Below, one piece after another: positions 21,549 through 32,454 of a stretch of 64,000 bases of DNA. A program made the position numbers and the translations under genes. Each line of letters opens with the position of its first letter. Position 1 is the first letter of the stretch. The stretch is from Cocos nucifera. Its lineage: Eukaryota > Streptophyta > Magnoliopsida > Arecales > Arecaceae. Location: NCBI GenBank assembly GCA_006176705.1, contig QRFJ01000755.1, positions 1,425,525 through 1,489,524 on the forward strand, written 5' to 3'. Under the pieces are notes generated by a model that worked only from the letters and a program-made list of their open reading frames with translations, did no database searches and had not been told where the DNA came from.

Positions 21549-24488
21549 TGAAGGAAATCGAGCAGGGCTTTTAGAATGCATTTTCAAATATTTTTGAAAT
21601 TAAAATAGTAAAAACTAAAATTAATCAAATATTAATCTACTGTATGCATTGATCTAATCAATGTATATCCTACTCAGGATCTAGACATGCTAATATGTAA
21701 TTTAAAATTTAAATATGATTGATCAACAAATTGAATCTACCAATCGATACAAGTTCAGAACTCGATACCTATGCACGGATAGCTGATCTCCATAATCTGA
21801 ATTCATCAAAATAAGTTATGGTGTCACATTGCAGTTGCACACTCGTTCGGCCTCTATGGTTGGTCCACATGGAGCTTCTTGTCCCGACCAGCTCCACTGG
21901 AGTGCTAGCTCCTTGTCGGGGTCTTTAACGACTGATCGCGATCGATCCAATTGATCATCTTCTTTTTGATTTCTTAGATTATCCAAAAAATTAGAACATA
22001 GAGTATGGAGGATGATGAGTCGCTGTGTGAAGTTTGGTGGTGATCTGATGCTCACAACACTCGATCTCTCCACCCGAACTCAAGGTCCCAACCTTAGGGT
22101 TTCACTCGGCCCAAAAACCCTGATGCACTAAAAAAACCTCTCATGCCCTCTCTGTGTGGAGTTTTTCCATGAAACAAATTTTTGTAGAAAGATGACTTTT
22201 GAATATATAAATCTTGTCTAGATCATATCTAAAAATCAGAAGAGAATAGAGGCATGAAGGAAAAATAAAGTACTATAGGATTCTACTCACCTTCACTCCA
22301 GAATTTTTTTATCCAAAACTAATGCCTAATCACTTTCAAATTTTTACCATGGAAAGGTACCCCTCAGGCTTCACGTGCAAAAATTCTCATAATTTATTGC
22401 ATGAAAAAAAGTGGAAATTCCATTTGGAGTGGATAGGTTAAGATTGGTTGAACTAATTTCAACCAACTTCTAGAATTTGAATTCAAATGGGGTCTTATCC
22501 TTTTCCAATGCCTATCCCAGAGGATGACAAGCAGAAGAACTCTCCTTTTTCTTGCCCTCAATCTAAAATCATCCAAAAAAATGTGCGATAAAAGATAGGT
22601 AGGCACGGAGAATAGATAAGGAAGAGATTACGTTTTTCAAATTTCAAACCAACCTTAGATAAGGAAGAGATTACGTTTTTCAAATTTCAAACCAACCAAG
22701 TTGAATTCAAAATTCAACTTAGTTTGAACTGGTCCAACCCTTAGACCAGGTCAAAGGCAGAAGAGAGGAAGGGTGCACATTCATTTCTGCATGAGAAATC
22801 TCATGCAAAAATCAGAGGAGGGCATGGGCCAAGATGGAAAAGTCAAATATGGTGGGCACTAGGGAGAATTTAAATTCAAATCTCATTTGACTTGGTCCTA
22901 ATTGGTTTCAACCAAATCAATTAATTTAAACCAATTAGACCAAATTTAATCCAACCAAATTAGGCTTAATTCAAATCAATAAAATTCTAATTAAATTAAA
23001 AATTAATTAGGTTCAGATCCTAATCAAATCAGGATCGAATCTCCCTTAGCGATTAGATCATCTCATGACCTGATCGGATCAAACCCAATCGAATTAAATT
23101 TAATTGGACTTGATCAAATTCTCATTGCTCAATCAAATTGAGCTAATTAATAATCAAATTACTAGTTAATTCTCTAAAAAATATTAGAGTTCTAATCAAG
23201 TGGGTTATTGGGCATCAGAGTCCCATCAACATGAAACTCCTAAAGAGTCCCAATCCAGTGGGACTCTTGAACCCAGTGTCCTAAACAAATAGATCTTAAG
23301 ATCATAGAGTCCTAGACCAGTGAGACTCTTGATCAAAGAGTTTCAGATAAGTAGAACTCAGAGTCTCAGTCCACTAGAAATCTTGATCATAGAGTTTCAG
23401 TCCAGTGGAACTCTCAACCACAGAGTCTCAGGTCATCGGGACTCTCATTCAGAGAGTTCTGAACATGAAGGACTCAGAGTTGCAGTCCAGTGGAACTTTT
23501 GGTCATAAAATTTTAGTTCAGTGGGACTTTTGATCATAAAGTTTTAGATCATTGAGACTCAATATCAGCCATCAGATCAGTTAGAAACTCCTATTATATG
23601 TGACCCCATAAGTTTGAATCCTAAGCCGGTAGCATAAAAACTAATTTTCGGTACTAATCGATGTGACCATCTAGCAATGATACCCGATATCCGGATAGGT
23701 CGAATAATTATAATGCAATATCGATGAACCTATGGCATATGGTTACCGTATAATTCATCCCCTTGACCTCGATGCACAAAAGATGATCTAGGGTTTACCG
23801 CCAACCCTTAAATTCATCCATAGTGTATTTCAAAACTAAGTGTCCATCATATGGACCACCCCGATCAAGGGTTTGCTAAATTAAAATATAGTGATACACT
23901 TGCTCCAACACTTAGAGGGGTCAATTCCATCCTGACACACATACCTACTTCACAAGTACTTGACTGCACCTAGTAGCCTTCCATCACTAAAATAAAAATT
24001 TAGATAGTCCGGTACCTAAGTACAGTGAGTTGCTTGCAAGTCATCATGGTGATCTCAGGTCCAAGGGATACTTATATCCATATCCTTCATGAGCAACTCT
24101 TGACAGTAGAAAGCTTCATAATTAGATCACGTTCAGTGAAATATACCCCTACACTTCACCTGCATGCCATAACAGTATCTCCATACTTCTTGGTTAAGAG
24201 GAAAATCAATACTTATGGCACACAATAACCTACACTCGATATGTTGTCGTCCCAAGTAACAACGTATCATTTGATCATGAACTAATTTAAAGACTAAATG
24301 ATAAAACCTTTTTTGTCGAGTCTAAATAGCCCTAAGGACTTCATCATAGAAGAGTTTATTACAGAAAGATGCCCAAAATGATGAAAAAATCAAAATAATA
24401 ATTTTATTTATTAATAATTTAAGTATAATTATATTTAGCTCAACCATCTATAACCTAGATGATTGGCTTTAGGATATAATTTCCAACA
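21549..24488 (-). repeat. 3' LTR of the minus-strand copia element
   Basis: 2940 bp, collinear with 29544-32454. In the first ~130 bp I count about 16 differences, mostly C/T and G/A transitions, which fits deamination of methylated cytosines after insertion. Confidence 0.9.
23210..23560. repeat. LTR minisatellite with self-complementary units (left copy)
   Basis: About nine units related to 'gagtcccaatccagtgggac' plus 'tcttgatcata' follow each other every 35-45 bp. Each unit is itself an inverted repeat (gagtccc ... gggactc). The equivalent array is in the other LTR at 31180-31530. Confidence 0.75.
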
Positions 24489-24505
24489 ACTTCCACTTAG
24501 ACTAA
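24489..24505 (-). other. polypurine tract of the minus-strand copia element
   Basis: In element sense AGTCTAAGTGGAAGT immediately precedes the LTR start TGTTGG. This is the usual plant copia tract (AAGTGGGAG type) for plus-strand priming. Confidence 0.7.
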
Positions 24506-25320
24506 AGCCGCTTAGAACAATATCGAATACCCATCTTCCATTTGTGATTATCAAACTCTTTGATTCCTAGAGCTTTAGTAAAGAAATCCGCCACGTTCTC
24601 CTTTCCATTGATCTTCTGAAGCTTAACATCATCTCGCTCCATGACTTTTCGTACAAGATGGTAGCGATGCAGAATATGTTTGGTGTGCTGATGTGCCTTC
24701 GGCTCCTTCACTTGAGCTATGGCTCCAGTGCTGTCACAGTATAGCAAAATCAGACCATCCAAGGAGGGTGCCACTTTCAACTCGTTGATGAATTTTCACA
24801 GCCACACAGCTTTCTTCACAACATTAGATATCGCGATATACTCCACCTCGCATACAGAATCGACTATAGTGTGCTGCTTGAAACTCTTCCAGCAGACCGC
24901 TCCACTATTTATGATAAACATAAAACCTGATATATTTTTGCTATCATTATGATCTGATTAGAAATTGGAATCAGTATATCCCATAAGTTTCAAGTCAATA
25001 TCTCTATAGAAGAGCCACTGGTCCTTGGTATTTCTCAAATACTTTAGGATTGTCTTCACAACCTTCCAGTGTTTCTCACTTAGGTCAAACTGGTATCTGC
25101 TCACTACCCCTAATGAGTATGTCACGTCTGATCTCATACACATCATGGTGTACATAATAGAACTCATTGCCGAAGCATATGGTATTCTACTCATATGCTC
25201 TCTTTCTTGAGAAGTTATCGGACAATCCCTCTTCGAGAACGAAATTTCATGGCCTATCGGAAGATAGCCCTTCTTGGAATTCTTCATGCTGAACCTCTTC
25301 AGCATGGTATCAATATACAT
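24502..25320 (-). pseudogene. copia RT end and RNase H
   Basis: From 25320, MYIDTMLKRFSMKNSKKGYL, PYASAMSSIMYTMMCMRSDV and KHWKVVKTILKYLRNTKDQW lead to GYTDSNF, the start of RNase H. After a stop come SGAVCWKSFKQHTIVDSVCE, YCDSTGAIAQVKEPKAH and RDDVKLQKINGKENVADFFT, which match the copia RNase H end (CDS..AI...H.RtKHId.r). The Glu of the catalytic set lies in the VCEVEYIA stretch. Confidence 0.9.
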
Positions 25321-26250
25321 GGACTGAAATAATCATAGCAATCTTTTAGATGTATTCCTATAGATCTTTATCTCTAGGATGTAAGAAGCTTCTCCCAAGT
25401 CCTTCATGGAGAATTGAGACGACAGCCAAACCTTTATTCCCTGTAATGCAGGGATGTCATTTTTTATTAAGAGAATATCATCAATATATAGTATAAAAAA
25501 TACAACAACAAAATTATTAGCCCATTTATACATGTGGGGTTCTTCTGTATTCTTAATGAAGCCATACGTTCTGATTACTTTATCAAAATGCATGTTCTAA
25601 CTCCGCAATGCTTGCTTCAATCCATAAATGGATCTTTGAAGCCTGCACACCTTAGACTCGTCTGTGGATGTGAAATCCTCAAGCTGTATTATATACATCT
25701 CTTCATCCAACTTTTCATTTAGGAAAGTTATTTTCACATTCATTTGCTAGATCTCATAGTCTAGGTATACTGCTATCGCAAGCATGATCTGAATAGATTT
25801 GAGCATTACCACTGAAAAAAATATTTCATCATAGTCAATACCATAATGCTGACGATATCTCTTGACAATCAGATAAACTTTACAGATCTCCACTTTCTCA
25901 TCTGCACCCCATTTCCTTTTGAAAATTCACTTACACCCAATGGATTTCACCCCTTTAAGTGGATCAACTAGTGTCCATACACTGTTGACCTTCATAGACT
26001 TTATTTTGGACTTCATGGCTTTCAGCCACTTATCAGAGTCGGACCTCTGCATGGCATCCATATAGTTGATTAGATCCTCATCATTCTCGTTGAGTTTGAT
26101 AGGATCACCATTCCAGACCAAGAAATCATAGTATCTGTCCGATTGATGTGGTACTCTACTGGATCTTTTTGGTGCCTTTTCAATAGGCTTTGAATTTGAT
26201 CTTATCAAATCCAGTTCTGCAGATTTACTAGAATGTATCGGTTCTTTCAC
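25300..26250 (-). pseudogene. copia reverse transcriptase
   Basis: Begins with the linker (SRVPHQSDRYYDFL) and DAMQRSDSDKWLKAMKSKIK, then SVWTLVDPLKGVKSIGCK followed in another frame by KWIFKRK. The middle (25600-25926) retains YRQHYGIDYDEIFF and VCRLQRSIYGLKQALR with stops. The catalytic region FFILYIDDILLIKND carries Tyr-Ile-Asp-Asp in place of the usual Tyr-Val-Asp-Asp. QFSMKDLGEASYILEIKI is the typical following block. Not translatable as one protein. Confidence 0.9.
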
Positions 26251-26559
26251 CTATCGAACTTCATTAAGTTCAACATTAGAGACAGTTGTTCCTTCACTAA
26301 GAAACTCCTTTTCCAAAAAGATTGCTCTATTGCTGACAAACACCTTTTGTTCTTCAGCAAGGTAGAAGTAATAACCCCTAGTTTTCTTGGGATACCCTAT
26401 GAATAGGCATTTATCAGACCTAGGTCCAAGCTTTTCTAACTGTAAATGTTTAACATAAGCCAGACATCTCCAAATCCTAAAGTGAGAGAGTGTCGGCTTA
26501 TGCCTAGTCCATATCTTATATGAAATCTTTGCAATAAACTTGCTAGAAATATTATTCAA
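26251..26559 (-). pseudogene. copia integrase C-terminal segment
   Basis: The 102-codon open stretch contains KIWTRHKPTLSHFRIWRCLA and KLGPRSDKCLFIGYPKKTRG, the conserved 'P.l.hlrvfGc.ay ... KL..rs..c.FiGYp...kGY' block that follows the integrase core in copia polyproteins. A gap of stops separates it from the core. Confidence 0.88.
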
Positions 26560-27200
26560 AATAAAATAGGCATTTCTAGTGCATAATCCTAAAATAAAAT
26601 CGACAGACTTGTAAACCCCATCATAGATTAAACCATATCCAACAGGGTTTGATTCCTTCTTTTAGATACACCATTATGCTGTGGTGTTCCAGGAGGGGTC
26701 CATTGTGAGAGAATCCCATTCTCTCCTAGATATGTCAAAAATTTGTTGGAAAGATATTCACCTTCTCGGTCAAATCAAAGAATTTTAATACTCTTTCCAA
26801 GTTATTTTTCTACCTCATTTCGATATGATTTGAATATTTTAAACGAATCAGATTTACTCTTCATAAGATAGACATACTCATACCTAGGTAGGTCATCAAT
26901 AAATATAATGAAGTAGTAAAACCCATCTCTAATACATGTGTTCATAGGTCCACATACATTAGTATGTGCTAGACCTAGAAGCTCAGTGGCCCGCTCATCC
27001 TTTCTAATAAAAGATGATTTGGTCATCTTACCAAGAAGACAGGACTCATAGGTATTTAATGATTCATAATTATCAATGTTAAGGATATGCTCCTTGACTA
27101 ACCTGTTAATCCTATTCTTATTTATATGACCGAGCCTACAGTGCCAAAGATAAGCATTAGTGACATTATCTAATTTTGATCGTTTATTCGATGTGTACAT
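26560..27200 (-). pseudogene. copia GAG-pre-integrase and integrase core
   Basis: LWHCRLGHINKNRINRLVK is the GAG-pre-integrase signature, with a degraded CxxC-type zinc region (YESCLLGKMTKSSF). The core continues as GLAHTNVCGPM, FIIFIDDLPRYEYVYLMKSK and, past an in-frame stop, FDREGEYLS and PQHNGVSKRRN. Compared with the family, the first catalytic Asp (HTDvCGP) is Asn and the Glu (NGvsERrN) is Lys; the middle Asp remains. Several stops interrupt it. It would have inserted the cDNA into the host chromosome. Confidence 0.9.
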
Positions 27201-27242
27201 TACACTAATAGACTATGATAAAATATAAATATCATTTCTTAA

Positions 27243-27794
27243 TTATCCTTGCATTATTGTGACATCATTCATAATGATATCGCAATAATGTTTCTTTATG
27301 GATAAACTATAACCATCTTGGGCCAAAAGCCTAATGGATATTATGTTCATCATAAAAGATGGACAATAGTGATAGTCACTTAAAATGACAATATTATTTT
27401 TGAAAAATAGTTCAAGAGTTTTCAATGCTAGGACTGGAACTTGACTTCCATACTCAACATTAAGAAATCTATCACTATTCTCAAATTTTCTATCAATTTA
27501 AAGTTCATGAAATGAATTGCATATATGAATCGGACTCTCGATATCTAATACCCAGGTAGATGTATCACATACGAAGAAATTACAAGATATTATCATATAA
27601 CAATCTTGACCAGCAACCACTTGCTGATTTCTACTATTCAGCCTATTTGGGTCAAGAGGATCATTCCTCTTTGGGTCTGTCTGATTAGGGTCAACACTAG
27701 ACTCCTTGTTCTTAGGTCCTAAACACTTGCCACTATCCAACAGTAAATGGAGCGGACTAACTCTAGCCATTCTAATTATCTGAAAGAAAAACAT
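27243..27794 (-). pseudogene. copia N-terminal region and aspartic protease
   Basis: The segment starts MARVSPLHLLLDSGKCLG, has an Asp/Asn/Pro-rich stretch, then TSTWVLDIESPIHICN. In active copia elements this is WVLDTGS..H, whose Asp-Thr-Gly is the protease active site; here it reads Asp-Ile-Glu, so the active site is lost. After a stop near 27498 the frame continues toward VPVLALKTLELFFKNN and SFMMNIISIRLLAQDGYSLS, the usual end of the protease region ('N.ISv..L...G'). Confidence 0.85.
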
Positions 27795-27800
27795 GAAACC
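27780..27800 (-). other. splice-acceptor-like site before the pol ATG (minus copia)
   Basis: In element sense 'tttttctttcag' is followed within 12 bases by ATGGCTAGAG. The plus-strand copia has 'tctctttttctattcag' then ATGGC at the same place (40104-40128). Polypyrimidine plus CAG fits a 3' splice site. Confidence 0.45.
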
Positions 27801-29530
27801 TTATTAGTCTTAAATTAAATAATTCTAAAGACTTGGACTTTAGTCTAAAGATTCTTCCACTATTTTAATAAATTGATAGCCTCTACCTTCAATTCGAGAA
27901 ATTACACTAACTCCTTAGCGGGTATTGGAATCCACATAGACTACATACGGGCCCAAAAAAAGCTCTGACTAACCCATGTGCATCTACAGGTAGGTTCATA
28001 ATTAATTATTTTTTTAAATAATTTTTGGTATTTAGGTTTTGCCCCAGATGTCAAATCAGTAGGCTATGGCATCCACTAAAAAGATCTGGTTAGGTCTGAC
28101 CATTAACATGATTGACTTCAGTGCATCAAACCAATGATAACCAAGCTCGAGGAAAGCTCTGACTAACTTGATCACCATTAAGAGAGCGTGACCTAATCAT
28201 CATATGATGGATAGCAATTCCAATATCTAGATGAACACCAAGTGTAAGGCACCTCCAATGTCTACCCAGAAGATTGGACTCATTACTATTCACCTTAATG
28301 GGAGACTATGACTTAGTTATCCCCATAACTTAGTAATTTTAAAGACCTAATAATTTAGAGTATTTAGGTTACATATGATTTTAGATAGAAAGGATATGGA
28401 CCAATTTCTCCTACTGACTTCACCAAGTCAAACCCTCCCACTAACTTCAATAAGTCAATAGGTCAGGGCTAGGATCAATTTAAGTCCATGGGCACCTAAT
28501 TCAATCTTACTGATTGAAATCAGTCAAACTAATTCCTAGTGACATGGGTTAGTTCGAATCACCAAGTGATCTAATCAAATTTCAATCGATCATATCGGCC
28601 AGGTAAGTGAGATCAATGGAAGGGATATGCCATTAACTTGTCAAAGATCAAATCAGTGCGAGTAGCTTCCAATTAAAAACCACTAGTCTAAACTGTCAAA
28701 CTTACCTTAGACACCAATCGATTAATTAGGTTTAATCTTATCAACTTAGCAATTTCAGGCTAGACTGCTTAGCCATGAATTAAGTCCATCTTGATCTTGT
28801 TAAAGACATAGACTCATCCAACTACAACTATTGGAGTTGATTCTAGAGTATCCTTGATCTAATCTAATTCAACACTTGGTTAGATTTGATCAATTACTCT
28901 AGATTAATCCATTCTTTAACTAACCTTAGGTCTAATCCAATTAATGGACCTAATTCATCTAATCTTTTAACCCACAGTCTTATGACATTGTTTTAGGATC
29001 TTAATTCATAATTATAGATCCTATGAACAATACTTAATTCTTTTAATTAAATTTTTGGACTGATGGATCGGGATTCGGCATTTCAAAAATAATTTTTAAA
29101 TTTTGAAAGGTTTTCATTTTCTATTTTCCAAATGGGTCGACTCATTTTAGAAATGGGTCGGCTCATTTCTCAAACAGCAATCTATTGCTAGTTTTAAACA
29201 AAAAATAAAACATAATAAAAATTAAACTATGAATCAACCTTTTAGATTTAATTTAAAATATATTTATATTTAATTTTTTAATTAAAATAATTTTAATCAT
29301 TAAAATCTTTTACTGTTCATCTTAATGAATGAGTTTACGGTGGCACTCCTACCGCCATAAGGGATCTCCACTAAATGGAAGGAGATGGCCTTTAAACCAT
29401 ACTTGTCCCTTATGATTGGATGGCTTGCTGGCTCACTTATTCTTGATTACTAAGTTATTTGAATTAAGTATATCAAATATACTAACATTTAATTTTTAAT
29501 TATATATTAGACATGTCAAGCAACCCAGTT
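27801..29530 (-). other. ORF-less leader of the minus-strand copia element
   Basis: About 1.73 kb lie between primer site and pol without an ORF above 60 codons and with no recognisable gag or zinc knuckle. It contains 'ctcacttacctggcc' in element sense, also found in the leaders of the copia elements at 38063 and 62749, so the noncoding leader is shared. Confidence 0.7.
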
Positions 29531-29542
29531 GCTCTGATACCA
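29531..29542 (-). other. primer-binding site of the minus-strand copia element
   Basis: Plus strand gctctgatacca; in element sense TGGTATCAGAGC, an exact match to the tRNA-iMet type primer site, one base from the LTR. Confidence 0.9.
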
Positions 29543-29543
29543 T

Positions 29544-32454
29544 TGAAAGAAATCGAGCAGAATTTTTAGCATGCATTTTTAAATATTTTTAAAATTAAAG
29601 TAGCAAAAACTAAAATTAATCAAATATTAATCTACTAAATGCATTGATCTAATCAATGTAAATTCTACTCAAAAAATACATATGCTAATATATAATTTAA
29701 AATTTAAATATGATTGATCAGCAAATCGAATCTGCTAATCGATATGAGTTCAAAACTCGATACCTATGCATGAGTAGCAAATCTTCATAATCTGAATCCA
29801 CCAAAATAAGTTGTGGTATTATATTATAGCCATACACTCATCCGACCTCTATGGTTGGTCCATACGAAGCTCCTAGTCCCGACCAACTCCACTGGAGTGC
29901 TAGTTCCTCACTGGAACCTTTGACGGCTGATCGTGATCGATCCAATTGATCATCTTTTTTTAATTTTTTAGATAATCTAAAATATTAGAACATGGAGTAT
30001 AGAGGATGATAAGTCAGTGTCTGAAGTTTGGTGGCGATCCGATGCTCACAGCACTCGATCTCTCCACCTGAACCCATGGTCCCAACCCTAGGGTTTTACT
30101 TGGCCCAAAAACCCTGATGCACTAAAAAACCTCTCATGCCCTCTCTATGTGGAGTTTTTCTATGAAATAAGTTTTTATAAAAAGATAATTTTTAAATCTA
30201 TAAATCCTATTTAGATCATATCTAAAAATTAGATATCCTTAGATAAGAAAATCAGAAGAGAATAGAAGTATGAAGGAAAAATAAAGTGCTATAGGATTCT
30301 GCTCACCTTCACTCCAGGATTCTTTTCACCCAAAACCAATGCCCAATTATTTTCAAATTTTTATCACCGAAAGGTAATCTCTAAATCTTCAAGTAGAAAA
30401 ATTATCATAATTTATTGCATGAAAAATAAGTGGAACTTCTATGTGGAGTGGATAGGTTAAGATTGGTTGAACTAGTTTCAACCAACTTCTCGAATTTGAA
30501 TTCAAATGGGGTCTTATCCTTTCCAACGACTATCCTAGAGGATGATCAGCAGAAGGACTCTCCTTCTACTCACCCTCAATCTAAAATCACCCAAAAAAAT
30601 ATGCAACAAAAGATAGGTAGGCATGGAGAATAGATAACAAAGAGATTAGGTTTTTCAAATTTCAAACAAACCAAGTTGAATTCAAAATTCAACTTCGTTT
30701 GAACTGGTCCAACCCTTAGACCGGATCAAAGATAGAAGAGAGGAAGGGTGCACATTCATTTCTACATGGGAAATCTTATGCAAAAATTAGAGGAGGACGT
30801 GGGTCAAGGTGGAAAAGTCAAATATGGTGGGCGCTAGGGAGAATTTAAATTCAAATCTCATTTGACTTGGTCCTAATTGATTTCAACCAAACTAATTAAT
30901 TTAAATCAATTAGACTAGATTTAATCCAATCAAATTAAGCTTAATTCAAACCAATAAAAATCTAATCAAAATAGAAATTAATTAGATTCAGATCCTGATC
31001 AAATCAGGATCGAATCTCCCTTAGCGATTAGGTCATCTCATGACTTGATTAGGTCAAACCCAATCAAATCAAATTCAATTAGACTTGATCAAATCCTCAT
31101 CACTCAATTAAATAGAGCTAATCAGTAATTAAATTACTAATTAATTCTCTAAAAAATATTAGAGTCCCAATCAGATGGGTTACCGGGCATCAGAGTTCCA
31201 TCAACATGAAACTCCTGAAGAATACCAATCTAGTGGGACTCTTGAACCCAGTATCCTAAATGAATGGATCTTGAGATCATAGAGTCTCAGACCAGTCGGA
31301 CTCTTGATTAGAAAGTCTTAGATAAGTAGAACTTAGAGTCTCAGTCCATTAGGACTCTTGGTCACAGAGTCCTAGTTCAGTGGAATTCTCGACCATAGAG
31401 TCCCAAGTCATCAAGACTCTCATTCAGAGTGTCTTGAACACGAAGGACTCAGAGTCCCAATCCAATGGGACTCTTGGTCACAAAGCAATGAGACTCTTGA
31501 TCATAAAGTCGTAGATCATCGAGACTCAATATCAACTATCAGATCAGGTAGAAACTCCTATTGTGTGTGACCTCATAGGTTTGAATCTTAAGTCGGTAGC
31601 ATAGAAACTAATTTTCTGTACCAATCGATGTGACCATCTAGCAATGGTATCCGATGTCTGGATAGGTCAAATAATTATAATGCAACATCGACGAACCTAT
31701 GGCATATAGTTATCGTATAATTTTTTTTGACCTCGATACTCAAAGGACGATCTAGAATTTACTGTCAAACCTAAAATTCATCTACACTATATTTCAAAAC
31801 TAAGTATCCATCACATGGACCACCCCGACCGAGGGTTTACTAAATTGAATTATAGTGATACACTTGCTCCAACACTTGGAGGGATCAATTCCATCTTGAC
31901 ACATACACACTGACTTAATAAGTACTTGATTGCACCCAGTACCCTTCCATCACTAAATTAGAAATTCAAGTAATTTGATACCTAAGTACAATAAGTTGCT
32001 TGCAAGTCACCATGGTGGTCTTAGATCTAAGGGACACTTATACCCATATCCTTTATGAGCAACTCTTGATAGTAAAGAGCTCCCCAATTGGATCATGTTC
32101 AATGAAATATATCCCTACACTTCACATGCATGTCATAACAGTATCTCCATACTTCTTGGTTAAGAGGACAACCAATACTTATGACATACAACGACCTACA
32201 CTCAATACGTTATTGTCCTGAGTAATAGGATATCATTTGGTCATAAACTAATTTAAGAACTAAATGACAAAATCTTCTTTGTCGAGTCTAAATAGCCCTA
32301 AGAACTTCATCATAGAAAAATTTATTATAGAAAGATGCACAAAGTGATGAAAAGGCCAAAATAATAAATTTATTTATTAATAATTCAAGTATAATTATAT
32401 TTAGCTCAACTGTTTATAACCTAAATGATTGGCTTTAGGATATAATTTTCAACA
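29544..32454 (-). repeat. 5' LTR of the minus-strand copia element
   Basis: 2911 bp, collinear with 21549-24488, including the minisatellite. ORFs at 30430-30633 and 32000-32221 have degenerate counterparts in the other LTR and are not genes. Confidence 0.9.
31180..31530. repeat. LTR minisatellite with self-complementary units (right copy)
   Basis: Same array as 23210-23560; units such as 'gagtcccaatccaatgggac' followed by 'tcttggtcaca'. One unit differs by a short deletion near 31480. Confidence 0.7.

Larger units (their letters stand above)
24502..27794 (-). pseudogene. pol: copia pol polyprotein, inactive
   Basis: Domains follow in the Ty1/copia order on the minus strand: protease (27794 to ~27243), GAG-pre-integrase and integrase core (27200 to ~26560), integrase C-terminal part (26559-26251), reverse transcriptase (26250 to ~25300) and RNase H (~25320-24502). 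Some junctions are stop codons in one frame and others are frame changes. Integrase has lost two of three catalytic residues and the protease motif is altered. No gag ORF precedes it. The start ATG at 27768-27770 (MARVSPLH) or 27794 follows a pyrimidine-rich stretch ending in CAG. Confidence 0.9.
21549..32454 (-). mobile_element. Ty1/copia retrotransposon, minus strand
   Basis: LTRs 21549-24488 and 29544-32454 (about 2.9 kb each) start TGAAGGAAATCG or TGAAAGAAATCG and end CAACA on the plus strand. In element sense this is TGTTGGAAATTATA...TTTCA. GTTAC flanks both sides (21544-21548 and 32455-32459). The interior of 5055 bp holds a reversed primer site, a leader of about 1.75 kb without ORFs, and pol in the copia order PR-INT-RT-RNH, all on the minus strand. 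It is inserted in the right LTR of the Athila/Tat-like element, so it is younger than that element. Many stops show it is inactive. Confidence 0.92.

Noticed and set aside
29531..29542. tRNA gene from 'gctctgatacca'
   Set aside because: It is a reversed primer-binding site next to an LTR; no tRNA arms or A/B boxes surround it.
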